In this document: positions 54,501-63,841 of the stretch, piece after piece
Layout of the letters: each line of letters starts with the position of its first letter
Position numbering within the stretch: position 1 is the stretch's first letter
Source: RHKX01 sp963839535
GTDB taxonomy: Bacteria; Actinomycetota; Thermoleophilia; Solirubrobacterales; 70-9
Assembly: GCA_963839535.1 (NCBI GenBank)
Contig: CAWIVF010000008.1
Location: 248,001 to 312,000, forward strand
DNA: 64,000 bases
Direction: 5' to 3'
The notes under the pieces: generated by a model
What the model was told of the DNA's origin: nothing
The model's database searches: none
Seen by the model: the letters and a program-made list of their open reading frames with translations, nothing else
Position numbers and translations under genes: made by a program

Positions 54501-56169
54501 GACCGCGAGCTGCCGGGCGCCCTTGCGGCCGCGCACGGTGCCGCCGGTCCGGTCCCAGACGAGCCGCGGGCGCAGCTCGGCGAAACGCTCGGAGGGGTAG
54601 CGGCCGTCGAGCATGTCGAGGACGTTCTCGAGCTGCTCGCGCGAGAGCTCCGAGTACGGCTCCGCCGAGGTGACCATGCGCTCGATCTCGTCGACGGTCC
54701 ACTCCTCGTCGGCGACCATCGCGACGATCTGCTGCGCGAGCACGTCGAGCGGGTTGCGCGGGATCACCGTCTCCTCGATCTCGCCGGAGCGCATCCGCTT
54801 CGCGACGACCGCGCACTCGAGCAGGTCGGAGCGGAACTTCGGGAAGATCCGCCCCTTCGAGACGGCGCCGAGCTCGTGGCCGGCCCGGCCGATGCGCTGG
54901 ATCCCGCGCGCCACCGACTTCGGCGACTCGACCTGGATCACCAGGTCCACCGCGCCCATGTCGATCCCGAGCTCGAGGCTCGATGTCGCGACGAGGCACG
55001 GCAGCTGACCGGTCTTCAGCAGCTCCTCGACGACCTGGCGCTCCTCCCGGGCCAGCGAGCCGTGGTGGGCGCGGGCGATCTCCGGATAGCGGTCGAGCGG
55101 GACGGGCGGCTTCGCCTCGGGCGGTCCGGGCTTGCCGTCGTCGCCGAGCGGAGCGGGCTCGGGCTCGTCGTCGGCGTGCTCGGCGTCGTAGAGCTCCTCG
55201 GCGTTCATCTCGTTCAGCCGCTTGGCCATCCGCTCGGCGCCGCGCCGGTTGTTGACGAAGACGATCGTCGAGGTGTGCTCGCGGACGAGCTTCAGCAGCT
55301 CGGGGTAGATCGCCGGCCAGATCGACCCGGCGCGCGGCGTGTCCCCGGCCATCTGCGGCCCCGGCAGCTCGGGCTCGCCGGGGGCCACCGTCGCCACGTT
55401 GCCGAGATCTCGCCATGTCCTCGACCGGGACGACGATCTCGAGGTCCATCTCCTTGCGGACGCCGGCGTTGACGATCTCGCACTCGCGATGGGGCCCGAC
55501 GAGGAACTTCGCGATCCGCTCGAGCGGCCGCTGGGTCGCCGAGAGGCCGATGCGCTGCACGGGCTGCTCGCGGCCCTCGCCCTCGTTCGCGTTCACGGCG
55601 ACGTGGCGGTCGAGCCGCTCGAGCGTCAGCGCCATGTGCGCGCCGCGCTTCGTCGGCGCGACGGCGTGGATCTCGTCGACGATCAGCGCCTCGACGTCGG
55701 TGAGGATCTCGCGCGCCCGGGAGGTCAGCATGAGGTAGAGCGACTCCGGCGTGGTGATCAGGATGTCGGGCGGCTTGCGCAGCATCGCCTGCCGCTCCCG
55801 CTGCGGGGTGTCGCCCGTGCGCAGCCCGACCGAGACGTCGGCGCCGACGCCGGCGAGCGGCGCGCGCAGGTTGCGCTCGACGTCGTAGGAGAGCGCCTTC
55901 AGCGGCGAGACGTAGACGAGCTGCACGCCGGTCCCGTGGCGCTCCGGGTGGCGGGCCAGGCGGTCGATCCCCCAGAGGAAGGCGGCCAGCGTCTTGCCGG
56001 AGCCGGTCGGAGCGCAGATCAGCGTGTTGGCGCCGGTGGCGATCGCCGGCCAGCCGGCCGCCTGCGCCGGCGTCGCGCCCTCGAAGGAGCGCTCGAACCA
56101 GGCACGGGTGGACTCGCTGAACCCCGCCAGTGGGTCAGCCGTTTGGGTCGCTTTCGTCGCAGTTGCCAA
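51590..56169 (-). CDS. lhr: Lhr-family ATP-dependent helicase (two frameshifts)
   Basis: A ~1525-residue superfamily 2 helicase, the size of bacterial Lhr (DNA/RNA-DNA unwinding in repair). Motif I is ICAPTGSGKTLAAFL, motif II VDEIHAVAPTKRGAH, motif III IGLSATQRPLE, motif VI-type GIQRIGRAGHELG. The Lhr-specific winged helix/beta-barrel region and long C-terminal domain follow, ending at FERQPRRLVASA. Frames change at 55410 (adding CG to ATCTCGCCAT) and ~53485 (adding CG to GCGGCGGGC). The start is TTG 56169 with TAATGT seven to eight bases upstream. Confidence 0.93.
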
Positions 56170-56222
56170 CCGGACGACATTAGCGAGCGGCCCCAACCGG
56201 CCCACGAGGACGGCATCGCGCC

Positions 56223-56228
56223 TAGGCT
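56223..56228 (+). promoter_or_regulatory. Leaderless -10 box (TAGGCT)
   Basis: TAGGCT ends six bases before GTG 56235 of the LuxR-type regulator. Confidence 0.5.
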
Positions 56229-56234
56229 CTGCGG

Positions 56235-59084
56235 GTGGGCGGTCAGGGCAAGAGCGGGGGGACGTCCCTGCTCGAACGCGACTCCGAGCTCGCCACGATC
56301 GCCGGGCTCGTCGACGAGGCGGTGGAGGGACGGGGTCAGCTCCTCCTGATCGAGGGGTCGCCGGGCATCGGCAAGACGCGACTTCTCTGGGAGGCTCGGC
56401 GCATGGCGGGCGAGCGCGGGCTCCGTGCCTTCGGCGCCCGCTGCGACGAGCTGGAGGACTCGATCGCCTTCGGCGTCGCCTCGCAGCTCCTGACCAGCCC
56501 CCTGCAGCGCGCAAAGCCCGCCGAGCGGGCGGCGCTGCTCGACGGCGCCGCCGCCCGCACCGCACCGCTGCTGCTCGGCATCGACGCCGGCGGCAAGGAG
56601 AGCGTGCCGCCGATCGGGGACCCCGGCCAGGCGATGCAGGGCGCGCTGACCTGGCTGGTCGACAACCTCGCGACGCGCTCGCCGGTGGCGCTGCTCATCG
56701 ACGACGCCCAGTGGGCTGACCTCGAATCCCTGCGCTGGCTCAACGCCTTGGAGAAGCGACTCGGCGAGGTCCCCGTCCTCGTCGCCATCACGGTTCGCAG
56801 CAGCGACGCCGAGTCGCGCAACGACGCGCTGAGCGCGCTCGCCGGCAGCGGCTCGTGCACGGTGCTGAGCCCACGGCCGCTCTCGGAGCCTGCGACGCAG
56901 GAGCTCCTCGCCGGCCGGCTTCGGGAGAAGCCGAGCGCACAGCTGTCAGCCACCGCCCTGAGCGTCACCGGCGGCAACCCCCTGATGCTCGACGCACTCG
57001 CGCTCGAGCTGCTCGCGCAGGACGCCGGAGCCGGAGCGAAGGCGGCGGAGGTCGCCAGGACGCTGGTCCCCGGCTCGCTGGTCCGCTCGGTGCTGCTGAG
57101 ACTCAGGCGATTGCCGGCGGGCGCCGTTCCTGTGGCCGAGGCGCTCGCGATCCTCGGCGAGGCCTCCGCGGAGATCGCACTCGAGCTCGCCGGAGTCGAC
57201 GAGGAGGCGGGCGAGCTCGCGATCGAGTCCCTCCAGGCCGCCGAATTGATCGAGGGCGGCGCCGAGCTGAGCTTCACGCACCCGATGATCCGCAGCACGA
57301 TCCACGAGCAGATCTCCCCGCGACGGCGTCACCGTCGCCACGTGCAGGCGGCGATGCTCCTGCATCGCGAGGGCGAGGCGCCCGAGCGGATCGCCCCGCA
57401 CCTGATCGCAACCGGGGACGACGAGGTGCCGGGCGGCGCCGAGATCCTCTTCGAGGCCGGCCGGCGGGTCTACGCGCTGGGCGCTCCGGAGGCCACCGTC
57501 CGCTACCTCCTGCGCGCCCTCGAGCTGCACCCCGATCCGGGCACGCGCGCCGAGATCCTCCTGCAGCTCGGGGCCGCCGCGACCCGCGCGCTCGACGGCC
57601 GCGCGATCGACCACCTGGAGCAGGCCGTCGAGGCCGCGTCCCCGGGCGCGCAGCGCCGCTCCGCGCTGATGGAGCTGGGGCGGGCGCAGATGACGGTGCT
57701 GAACCTCGAGGCCGCGGCTGCGACCTTCGGGCGTGCCGCAGGCGACAGCGAGGGGGACCGCGAGCTCGAGCTGAGCGCCGAGGCGGAGCTCGCCTCCGCC
57801 CAGCTCAACCTGCACATCGCGGGCGCAGCAACGGCCCGGCTCGGCGAGTACCGCGGCGCCCTCGCCGGAGACACCCCCGCGGAGCGCAAGCTGCTCGCGG
57901 TATGCGCGTTCGCCGCGGCGCAGGCGAACGAGCCGGCCGCCGACGTGATCGAGCTCGCCTCGCGGGCATTCGGGCCCGGCGCCGTCCTCGTCGAGGAGCA
58001 GAGCTGCGCCAGCATCATCGTCGTCGAGGTATTGCTCGCGCTCGTCATGGTCGAGGGCTACGAGCTGCTCGAGCCGGCACTGGACAGCGCGATCGCCGAC
58101 GCGCGCGATCGGGGCTGGCCGATCGGGTTCGCGATGGCTTCCGCCGTGCGGTCCTGGATGCACCTTCGCCGCGGGGACCTGGCCGCGGCCGAGGCCGATG
58201 CCCTTGCCGCGGAGGACGTCCGCTCCCTGCACGGCGCAACGCCGCTCGACCTCTTCGTCACCGCCTTCCTCGCCCGGATCCTGCACGAGCGCGGCCAGAG
58301 CGACGAAGCCCTGGCACTGATCGCCGAGCGCTGCCCGGAGCCGATCCCCGATGCGGCCGTCTTCCAGCTCTGCCTGATGACCCGCGGCGAGATCCGGCTC
58401 GCGCACGGGCAGCCCGGCGAGGGCCTCGCCGACGTTCTCCTCGCCGGCGAGCGCGAGCTTCGCTTCGCCGGCTCCACCCCCGCCGCGCTGCCCTGGCGAT
58501 CGGTCGCCGCCCTCGCCCTGCACGACGGCGACGCCGGCGACCGGGCTCGTGCGGCCGAGCTCGTCGCGGAGGAGCTCGACCTCGCGGAGGCGTCGGGAAC
58601 CGCGCGCGCGATCGGGATCGCCCTGCGCGCCCAGGCCTTGATCGGCCCGCCGGACGACGCGGTCGAGACGCTTGGGCGCTCGGCCGAGTGCCTCCGCCGG
58701 GCCGGGGCCACGCTCGAGCAGGCCCGGTCGCTGGCCGAGCTCGGAGCGCTCCTCAGACGCCGGCGCCGCCAGCGCGATGCCCGCGAGCCCCTCCGCGAGG
58801 CCGCTGACCTCGCCGAGGCCTGCGGAGCGAGCGTCCTCGCTCGCCGCGCTCGCGAGGAGCTCGGCGCCACCGGGGTGTCGCACGCTCCGAGCGACGCCGA
58901 GGGCGTCGCCTCACTCACCCCGAGCGAGCTGCGCGCCGCCCGAATGGCCGCGGAGGGCCGCTCGAACCGCGAGATCGCCGAGGACCTCTTCGTCACCCCG
59001 AGGACCATCGAGATCCACCTCTCCCGCGCCTATCGCAAGCTCGACATCGGCTCGCGCCGCGAGCTGGCTGCGGCGCTCGCCTGA
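56235..59084 (+). CDS. LAL-type LuxR-family regulator with ATPase domain
   Basis: A 949-residue regulator (large ATP-binding LuxR, MalT-like). The P-loop is IEGSPGIGKTRLL (residues 41-48), with Walker B VALLIDDAQWADLESLRWLN. A long TPR-like middle (YLLRALELHPDPGTRAEILL) follows. The C-terminal helix-turn-helix is LTPSELRAARMAAEGRSNRE then IAEDLFVTPRTIEIHLSRAY. These activators respond to unknown inducers, often for secondary metabolism or sugar use. GTG 56235 has a TAGGCT box. The frame is intact. Confidence 0.94.
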   Translation: MGGQGKSGGTSLLERDSELATIAGLVDEAVEGRGQLLLIEGSPGIGKTRLLWEARRMAGERGLRAFGARCDELEDSIAFGVASQLLTSPLQRAKPAERAALLDGAAARTAPLLLGIDAGGKESVPPIGDPGQAMQGALTWLVDNLATRSPVALLIDDAQWADLESLRWLNALEKRLGEVPVLVAITVRSSDAESRNDALSALAGSGSCTVLSPRPLSEPATQELLAGRLREKPSAQLSATALSVTGGNPLMLDALALELLAQDAGAGAKAAEVARTLVPGSLVRSVLLRLRRLPAGAVPVAEALAILGEASAEIALELAGVDEEAGELAIESLQAAELIEGGAELSFTHPMIRSTIHEQISPRRRHRRHVQAAMLLHREGEAPERIAPHLIATGDDEVPGGAEILFEAGRRVYALGAPEATVRYLLRALELHPDPGTRAEILLQLGAAATRALDGRAIDHLEQAVEAASPGAQRRSALMELGRAQMTVLNLEAAAATFGRAAGDSEGDRELELSAEAELASAQLNLHIAGAATARLGEYRGALAGDTPAERKLLAVCAFAAAQANEPAADVIELASRAFGPGAVLVEEQSCASIIVVEVLLALVMVEGYELLEPALDSAIADARDRGWPIGFAMASAVRSWMHLRRGDLAAAEADALAAEDVRSLHGATPLDLFVTAFLARILHERGQSDEALALIAERCPEPIPDAAVFQLCLMTRGEIRLAHGQPGEGLADVLLAGERELRFAGSTPAALPWRSVAALALHDGDAGDRARAAELVAEELDLAEASGTARAIGIALRAQALIGPPDDAVETLGRSAECLRRAGATLEQARSLAELGALLRRRRRQRDAREPLREAADLAEACGASVLARRAREELGATGVSHAPSDAEGVASLTPSELRAARMAAEGRSNREIAEDLFVTPRTIEIHLSRAYRKLDIGSRRELAAALA

Positions 59085-59094
59085 CCCGACGCTC

Positions 59095-59337
59095 AGCGGT
59101 TCTTCTCGATCGCGCGGGGACGACCGCGCGCTGGGCCTCGAGGGCGTCCATCAGCTCGAGCCACCCGTGGAAGTCGCTGGGCACCCCGTCGGCACCCGAC
59201 CGGATCGTTCCCGCGATCGGGCCCGCAGGGGCGGAGAAGCTGACGAGGATCTCGACCGGGTGGGCCGCTGGGCGCGCGTGGTTCTCGCTTTCATCGATCA
59301 CACCGCCCAGCCTTCCGGAGGCGAGGGGACTTGTCAT
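59095..59337 (-). CDS. Small hypothetical protein (frameshift at C-terminus)
   Basis: About 80 residues, starting at ATG 59337 with TSPLASGRLGGVIDESENHA, then VEILVSFSAPAGPIAGTIRS and WLELMDALEAQRAVV. Adding CG to CCCGCGCGATC near 59112 gives a clean end (ARAIEKNR, stop 59095). A short protein with this FxGWxELMxALE ending seems common in the lineage; that is from memory. Unknown role. Confidence 0.5.
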
Positions 59338-59439
59338 TACGGTCGGAGCCCTCAGGTGTTTCGGTTTTGCGGGCGCCGCCGAAACCGTCTCGGGAACCGC
59401 GGCTAGGTTCGACCGACTGCAAGCGAGCTGGAGGTCGAC

Positions 59440-60371
59440 ATGGCGGGACGAAAGAGACGGAATGGACGAGGGGGAAGGCGCCTCGGGCTCCTGATCGCGG
59501 GTGCGGCCTCGACCTTGACCCTGCTGGCGCCGGGCGCGGCATCCGCCGAGGTGCTGCACGACCAGATCGATCTGACCTCGCCGGAGTCGACGACCTCCCA
59601 GGACTTCGAAGCGGAGTTCAACGAGTACGACTCGCTGACGGCAGACGACTTCACGGTCCCGGCCGGTCAGGTCTGGCAGCTCGAGTCCGGTCTGATCCGC
59701 GGCAAGGCGTTTGGAACCTCGACGACCTCCACCGTCAACGTGCGGTTCTACCGCGATGCCGGTGGCCTCCCCGGCACACCGATCTTCTCGGCCCAGCTCC
59801 AGGCGCCCGGCTACCCGCGCTTCCAGCTTCCGCTCGCCGCGGTCCCGGACCTCGCGGCGGGCCACTACTGGCTCAGCGTCCAGGCCGTCCTCAACGCGGT
59901 CAGCTTCGGTGACCCGCAGCAGTGGTTCTGGGCCGAGCACAGCGAAGGGTTCGGCAGCCTGGCGGCCTTCACCAACCCCGGGCAGGGCTTCCCCAACAGC
60001 TGCGGTGCCTTCGGCCCCCGCAGCACCTGCCTCCCGGGACACCCGGCGCCCGACCAGTCCTTCAGCCTCAGTGGCGTCCGCAAGGACGTCGCGCCGCCGG
60101 AGACGACGATCGACAAGGCCCCGACGAAGCTGAAGCTGAAGGGGACGAAGAAGAAGGTCAGGGCGACGTTCGAGTTCAGCTCCAGCGAGGCGGGCTCGAC
60201 CTTCGAATGCAGCGTCGACGAAGGCTGCCTTCAAGGCCTGCACCTAGCCCGTTCAAGGTGAAGCTGAAGAAGGGCAGGCACACGTTCGAGGTGGCGGCGA
60301 CCGACCTCGCCGGCAACACCGACCCGACCCCGGCGAAGGCCAAGGTCAAGGTCGTCAGGAAGAGGAGCTAG
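59440..60371 (+). CDS. Secreted protein with C-terminal Ig-like repeat (frameshifted)
   Basis: A ~310-residue exported protein. GRRLGLLIAGAASTLTLLAP is the signal peptide. The central part (FTVPAGQVWQLESGLIRGKA, VNVRFYRDAGGLPGTPIFS) resembles a beta-sandwich carbohydrate- or cell-binding domain. The C-terminus has RATFEFSSSEAGSTFECSVD and KGRHTFEVAATDLAGNTDPT, the bacterial Ig-like pattern with conserved Cys. Frames change at 60225 (adding GC to AAGGCTGCC) and near 60245. ATG 59440 has GGAGGT six bases upstream, an ordinary ribosome site. Confidence 0.75.
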
Positions 60372-60375
60372 CGCG

Positions 60376-62741
60376 ATGAGCATGATCAGAAGGCTCACCG
60401 CGTTCTCGCTGACCGTTCTGGCGCTGCTCCTGACGCTGCCATCGCTCGCCTCGGCGGCCACGATCAACGTCGACACCGGAGCTCCGGACTCGGCGAACTC
60501 GGTGACCGACGCCGACGCGCAATGCAGCCCGCGTGAAGCCGTCATCTCAGCGAACCAGAACAGCCTGACGACGCCGATCAACGTCAGCGACTGCGCCGCC
60601 GCGGGCACGGCCGGCGGCGACACGGTTGCGATTCCCGCCGGGATATTCACGCTGACCGTCCCGGGCGAGGACGACACCTCGGAGGGCGGCGACCTCGACC
60701 TCCTCGATCAGACCACCGTTCAGGGCGCGGGCGCCGAACTCGACGACCCTCGATCAGGACGTGGCCGGCCAGCGCGTGATCCACATGCCGTCCGGGTCGC
60801 CCTCGGGGCTCGTCCTCTCCCAGATGTCGATCACGGGCGGCTCACTCACGCCGAACGGCAACATCGACGACGCGCGGAGGCAGGCGTGTATCTCGTCAGC
60901 GGAGCCCCGGACATCCAGCAGGTGCGGGTCTTCGACAACTACATCACGACCTCGGGCGGTGGATTCGCCGGCGGAGGCGGGATTGCGATCTTCGGCGACG
61001 GGTCGATCGGTCAGATCGAGATCACCGACGTGACCGCCACCGACAACGAGGTCGTCAACCGACTTCGGCAATGCGCAGGGCGGCGGGATCTGGGTCGGCA
61101 GTGGCGGGCCGGTCCTGACGAGGGTGCGCCTGAACGACAACGGCGTCGACTCCCCCTACAACTCAAGCGGCGGCGGTGCCTACCTGAACAACGCGACGGT
61201 CACCCGAGCCGTCGTCGACAACAACGAGGTCTCCGTGTGGAGCTCTCGAATCAGGAGTACGACGGCGCCGGCGCCTACGGCGCCGGGCTCTACGGGGACG
61301 TCAACGGCATCTCGGTGAGCGACTCGACGATCATCAACAACGACGTGATCACCCTCGGCGGGAGCGATGGGGGCGGGGGCGGCATCTTCACCACGGTGGT
61401 GGCGCCGGATTCAACGACTTCACGAACCTGACGATCGCCGACAACACGGTGGCGGCAGGGGACGAGGCGCTCGGTGGCGGCTTCGGGGCGAGTGCCGCCG
61501 TGGACCTGAGCTTCGTCACCCTCTCGGGGAACACGGCGAGCGCCACGGCGGCATCACCCGATGCGATCGCCGCGGTCGGCGCGAACTTCATCCGCCTCCG
61601 CGCGACCGCGATCGACAACGCCGTGGCCGGCCGAGGCATGCGGGACCGGCACCGACGCGAGCACCCAGGGCGGCACCTTCGCGTCCGCGGGAGCCAACGC
61701 CGGCGGTTGGAACCACGTGCAACCTCGTGCGGGGACTGACGTCGAGGGTCTCGCCCCGGGCGGTCTGGGTCTCGGGGCCCTCTCGGATCACACCGGCGGA
61801 TCCAGTGCCTACCAGGCGGGCGCGACGGGCTTCAGGGCGCCGATCACGACCCGGGAGCCGACGACCTCGAGCGTCCTGCTCGACCGCGCCGCGACCTGCA
61901 CCGACGCCGACGGCGGCACGGTCGCGACGGATGCGCGGGGAACCACCCGCCCGCAGGGCGACGCCTGCGACACGGGAGCGCACGAGCGCTTCGTGGCTCC
62001 CGACGCCGACGCCGACGGCGTCCCGACGACAGCGACAACTGCCCGGGCACGTCAAACGCCGATCAGGCGAACCTCGACGGCGACGGAGCGGGCGACGCCT
62101 GCGACAACGACACGGACGGCGACGGGGTCGCGAACGGCTCCGACAACTGCCCGAGCACGGCCAACTCCGATCAGGCGAACCTCGACGGCGACGGGGCGGG
62201 CGACGCCTGCGACAACGACACCGACGGTGACGGGGTCGCAAACGGGCCCGACAACTGCCCGACGGACGCGAACCCGGATCAGGCCGACTTCGACGCCAAC
62301 GGCCAGGGCGACGCCTGCGACCCGCCTCCGCCCGCTCCCGATCCGGCCAAGGCCTGCAAGAACGCGAAGCCGACGATCGAGGGCACCAAGAAGGACGACA
62401 AGATCAGGGGCACCGAGGGCAAGGACATCATCTTCGCCGGCTCCGGCGACGACCGGGTCAAGGGGCTGGGAGGCAACGACGTCCTCTGTCTCGGCCCGGG
62501 CAACGACAGGGCCAACGCCGGTGACGGCAACGACGCGATCAGCGCCTCGGGCGGCCGGGACAAGATCAACGGGGGCGACGGCGACGACAAGCTGCTCGGC
62601 TCCGGAGCTCCCGACAAGGTCAAGGGCGGCGCCGGCGACGACATCCTCAACGGCGGGCCGTCGAGCTCGGACATCTGCGACGGCGGCGAGGGCACCGACA
62701 GCGCGAAGCGCGGCTGCGACAAGCAGATCTCGATCCCCTGA
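60376..62741 (+). CDS. Secreted CSLREA, beta-helix, thrombospondin-3 and RTX-like surface protein (multiply frameshifted)
   Basis: A ~785-residue exported protein. The signal peptide LTVLALLLTLPSLASA is followed by a CSLREA-type motif (DADAQCSPREAVISANQN), then beta-helix rungs such as GAYGAGLYGDVNGISVSD, three thrombospondin-3 repeats (DGVANGSDNCPSTANSDQAN) and a C-terminal RTX-like Gly-Asp region (GGNDVLCLGPGND). Frames change near 60735, 61060, 61240, 61405, 61633 and 62027. Three (60735, 61060, 61633) are cured by adding CG. It is likely a calcium-binding adhesin. Confidence 0.75.
62022..62300 (+). repeat. Tandem thrombospondin-3 coding repeat
   Basis: Two full and one partial copies of a 108-base unit (36 residues each) ending GDGVANG. 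The repeat codes for calcium-binding Asp-rich loops. The tandem array is prone to length change. Confidence 0.7.
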
Positions 62742-62821
62742 GCCGCGGGTTTCGGATACTCAATCAGGAGTAGAAGAGCATGATCAGCGAGCACATCCGC
62801 GGAAACGTGCTTGGCAAAGTG

Positions 62822-63141
62822 GCTACTGCACGGTGGATGGGGACTGCCTTCCAGACGACGGCTGCACGGGAGCTTCAACCTGCAATGGCGGTACCTGCAC
62901 CGACGAGGGCCACCCGTCGACCGGCCTGCCGTGCAGCGCTGGCGTGGGAGCCTGCCAGAGAACCGGCATGCTCGTCTGCAGCGGCAACGGCGGGCTGATC
63001 TGCTCGGCCAACCCCGGGCCGCCGAACGCTGAAACCTGCAACGGCCTCGATGACGACTGCGACGGCGAGATCGACGACGACACGGGCGGACAGCCCCGCG
63101 GAGACGGCGGCAGATATCGACGAGTCGACGATCTTCAATGA
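62822..63141 (+). CDS. MopE-like metal-binding motif fragment
   Basis: A fragment of ~105 residues with the MopE-type putative metal-binding repeat: GYCTVDGDCLPDDGCTGAST, then VGACQRTGMLVCSGNGG and ETCNGLDDDCDGEIDDDTGG. Such repeats occur in large secreted proteins and can bind copper. No clean start is seen; ATG 62780 is in another frame, and an indel near 62815 could join it. The reading frame ends at 63141 soon after the motif, where the sequence composition changes, so the gene is truncated. Confidence 0.6.
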
Positions 63142-63600
63142 CATCTCCCTCGCTGCGCAGACATCGCGACGGCAGCGGTAGGCAGCGACGAGGTCGGACT
63201 CGATGCGCTCGGAGCCGTCGATCTTGGCGCTGTCAGTGGGCGCGAGAGAGGTACGGAAAAATCGATAGGCGAGGCTGACATCGAGACCGACGCAGACGGC
63301 GTGCTCGAGCTCGGTCACAAAGATGCTGCGGCGGCGAACGTGGCGGACGAGAGACACGGCGACGGCGATATCGCGCCCGAAGCGATCGCGAGAAGAGAGC
63401 TCGCGGCAAAAGCCGTCACGACTGGGTAGATCCTCGATGATGAGGTCGCCAAAGCCGAGATCGAGTGCGATGCCGTTGGTGGTCCGAGTGACGGAGGTCT
63501 TAGTGAGGCTCAATGACGTGTTCGCTCTGGCGAAAGAGAGCAGCTCTGCGGTGGTAATCTGCCAGGAGGGAGCAGTGGGAATCGGCGGCGGTGCCGCAGC
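63142..63600 (-). other. AT-richer region with unrecognised minus-strand ORF
   Basis: Composition drops to roughly 57-60% GC against over 70% in the neighbours. A minus-strand frame (TTG 63513, in-frame upstream to ~63600) reads ALDLGFGDLIIEDLPSRDGF, then VRHVRRRSIFVTELEHAVCV and LAYRFFRTSLAPTDSAKIDG. It uses TTT, AGA and AGT codons that are rare elsewhere here. I do not recognise a family. It could be horizontally acquired or a joining artefact. No confident gene is called. Confidence 0.4.
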
Positions 63601-63841
63601 GACATGAGCGCAGAGCGACCTCAGGCTGCGCCGTTCGGGACCCGAGTTGTCGGATGGGAACGTTTAAGAGGAAGAGGAGGACGGGGACCTGTTCACCTGG
63701 TGGGGGCGGCGGTCCGCAACTAGAGCTTCACGACTACAGGTCAGGTCACTGCTTACTTCGTTTGCATCAGTTTGTAGGAGACTTGCGCATCGGCTCCGCC
63801 GCCTCCGCGCCACGTCGGCACGGAGGCGGAGGGCCGGGATC
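63601..63841. other. No recognised gene
   Basis: This interval holds no supported coding region. Its AT-richest part (about 48% GC near 63721-63780) carries no clear promoter. It contains the hairpin at 63799-63829. Confidence 0.5.
63799..63829. terminator. Hairpin at end of the histone-like gene
   Basis: CCGCCTCCG and CGGAGGCGG pair across a 13-base loop, just beyond the stop of the minus-strand gene at 63842. There is no T tract, so function as a terminator is only possible. Confidence 0.35.

Noticed and set aside
2971..61634. Programmed ribosomal frameshifting as explanation for the broken genes
   Set aside because: There are too many unrelated genes, no shared slippery site or stimulatory structure, and the lesion is a shortened GCGC tract.
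62022..62300. Tandem repeats as a CRISPR array
   Set aside because: The 108-base units are coding (thrombospondin-3) with no repeat-spacer alternation and no cas genes nearby.
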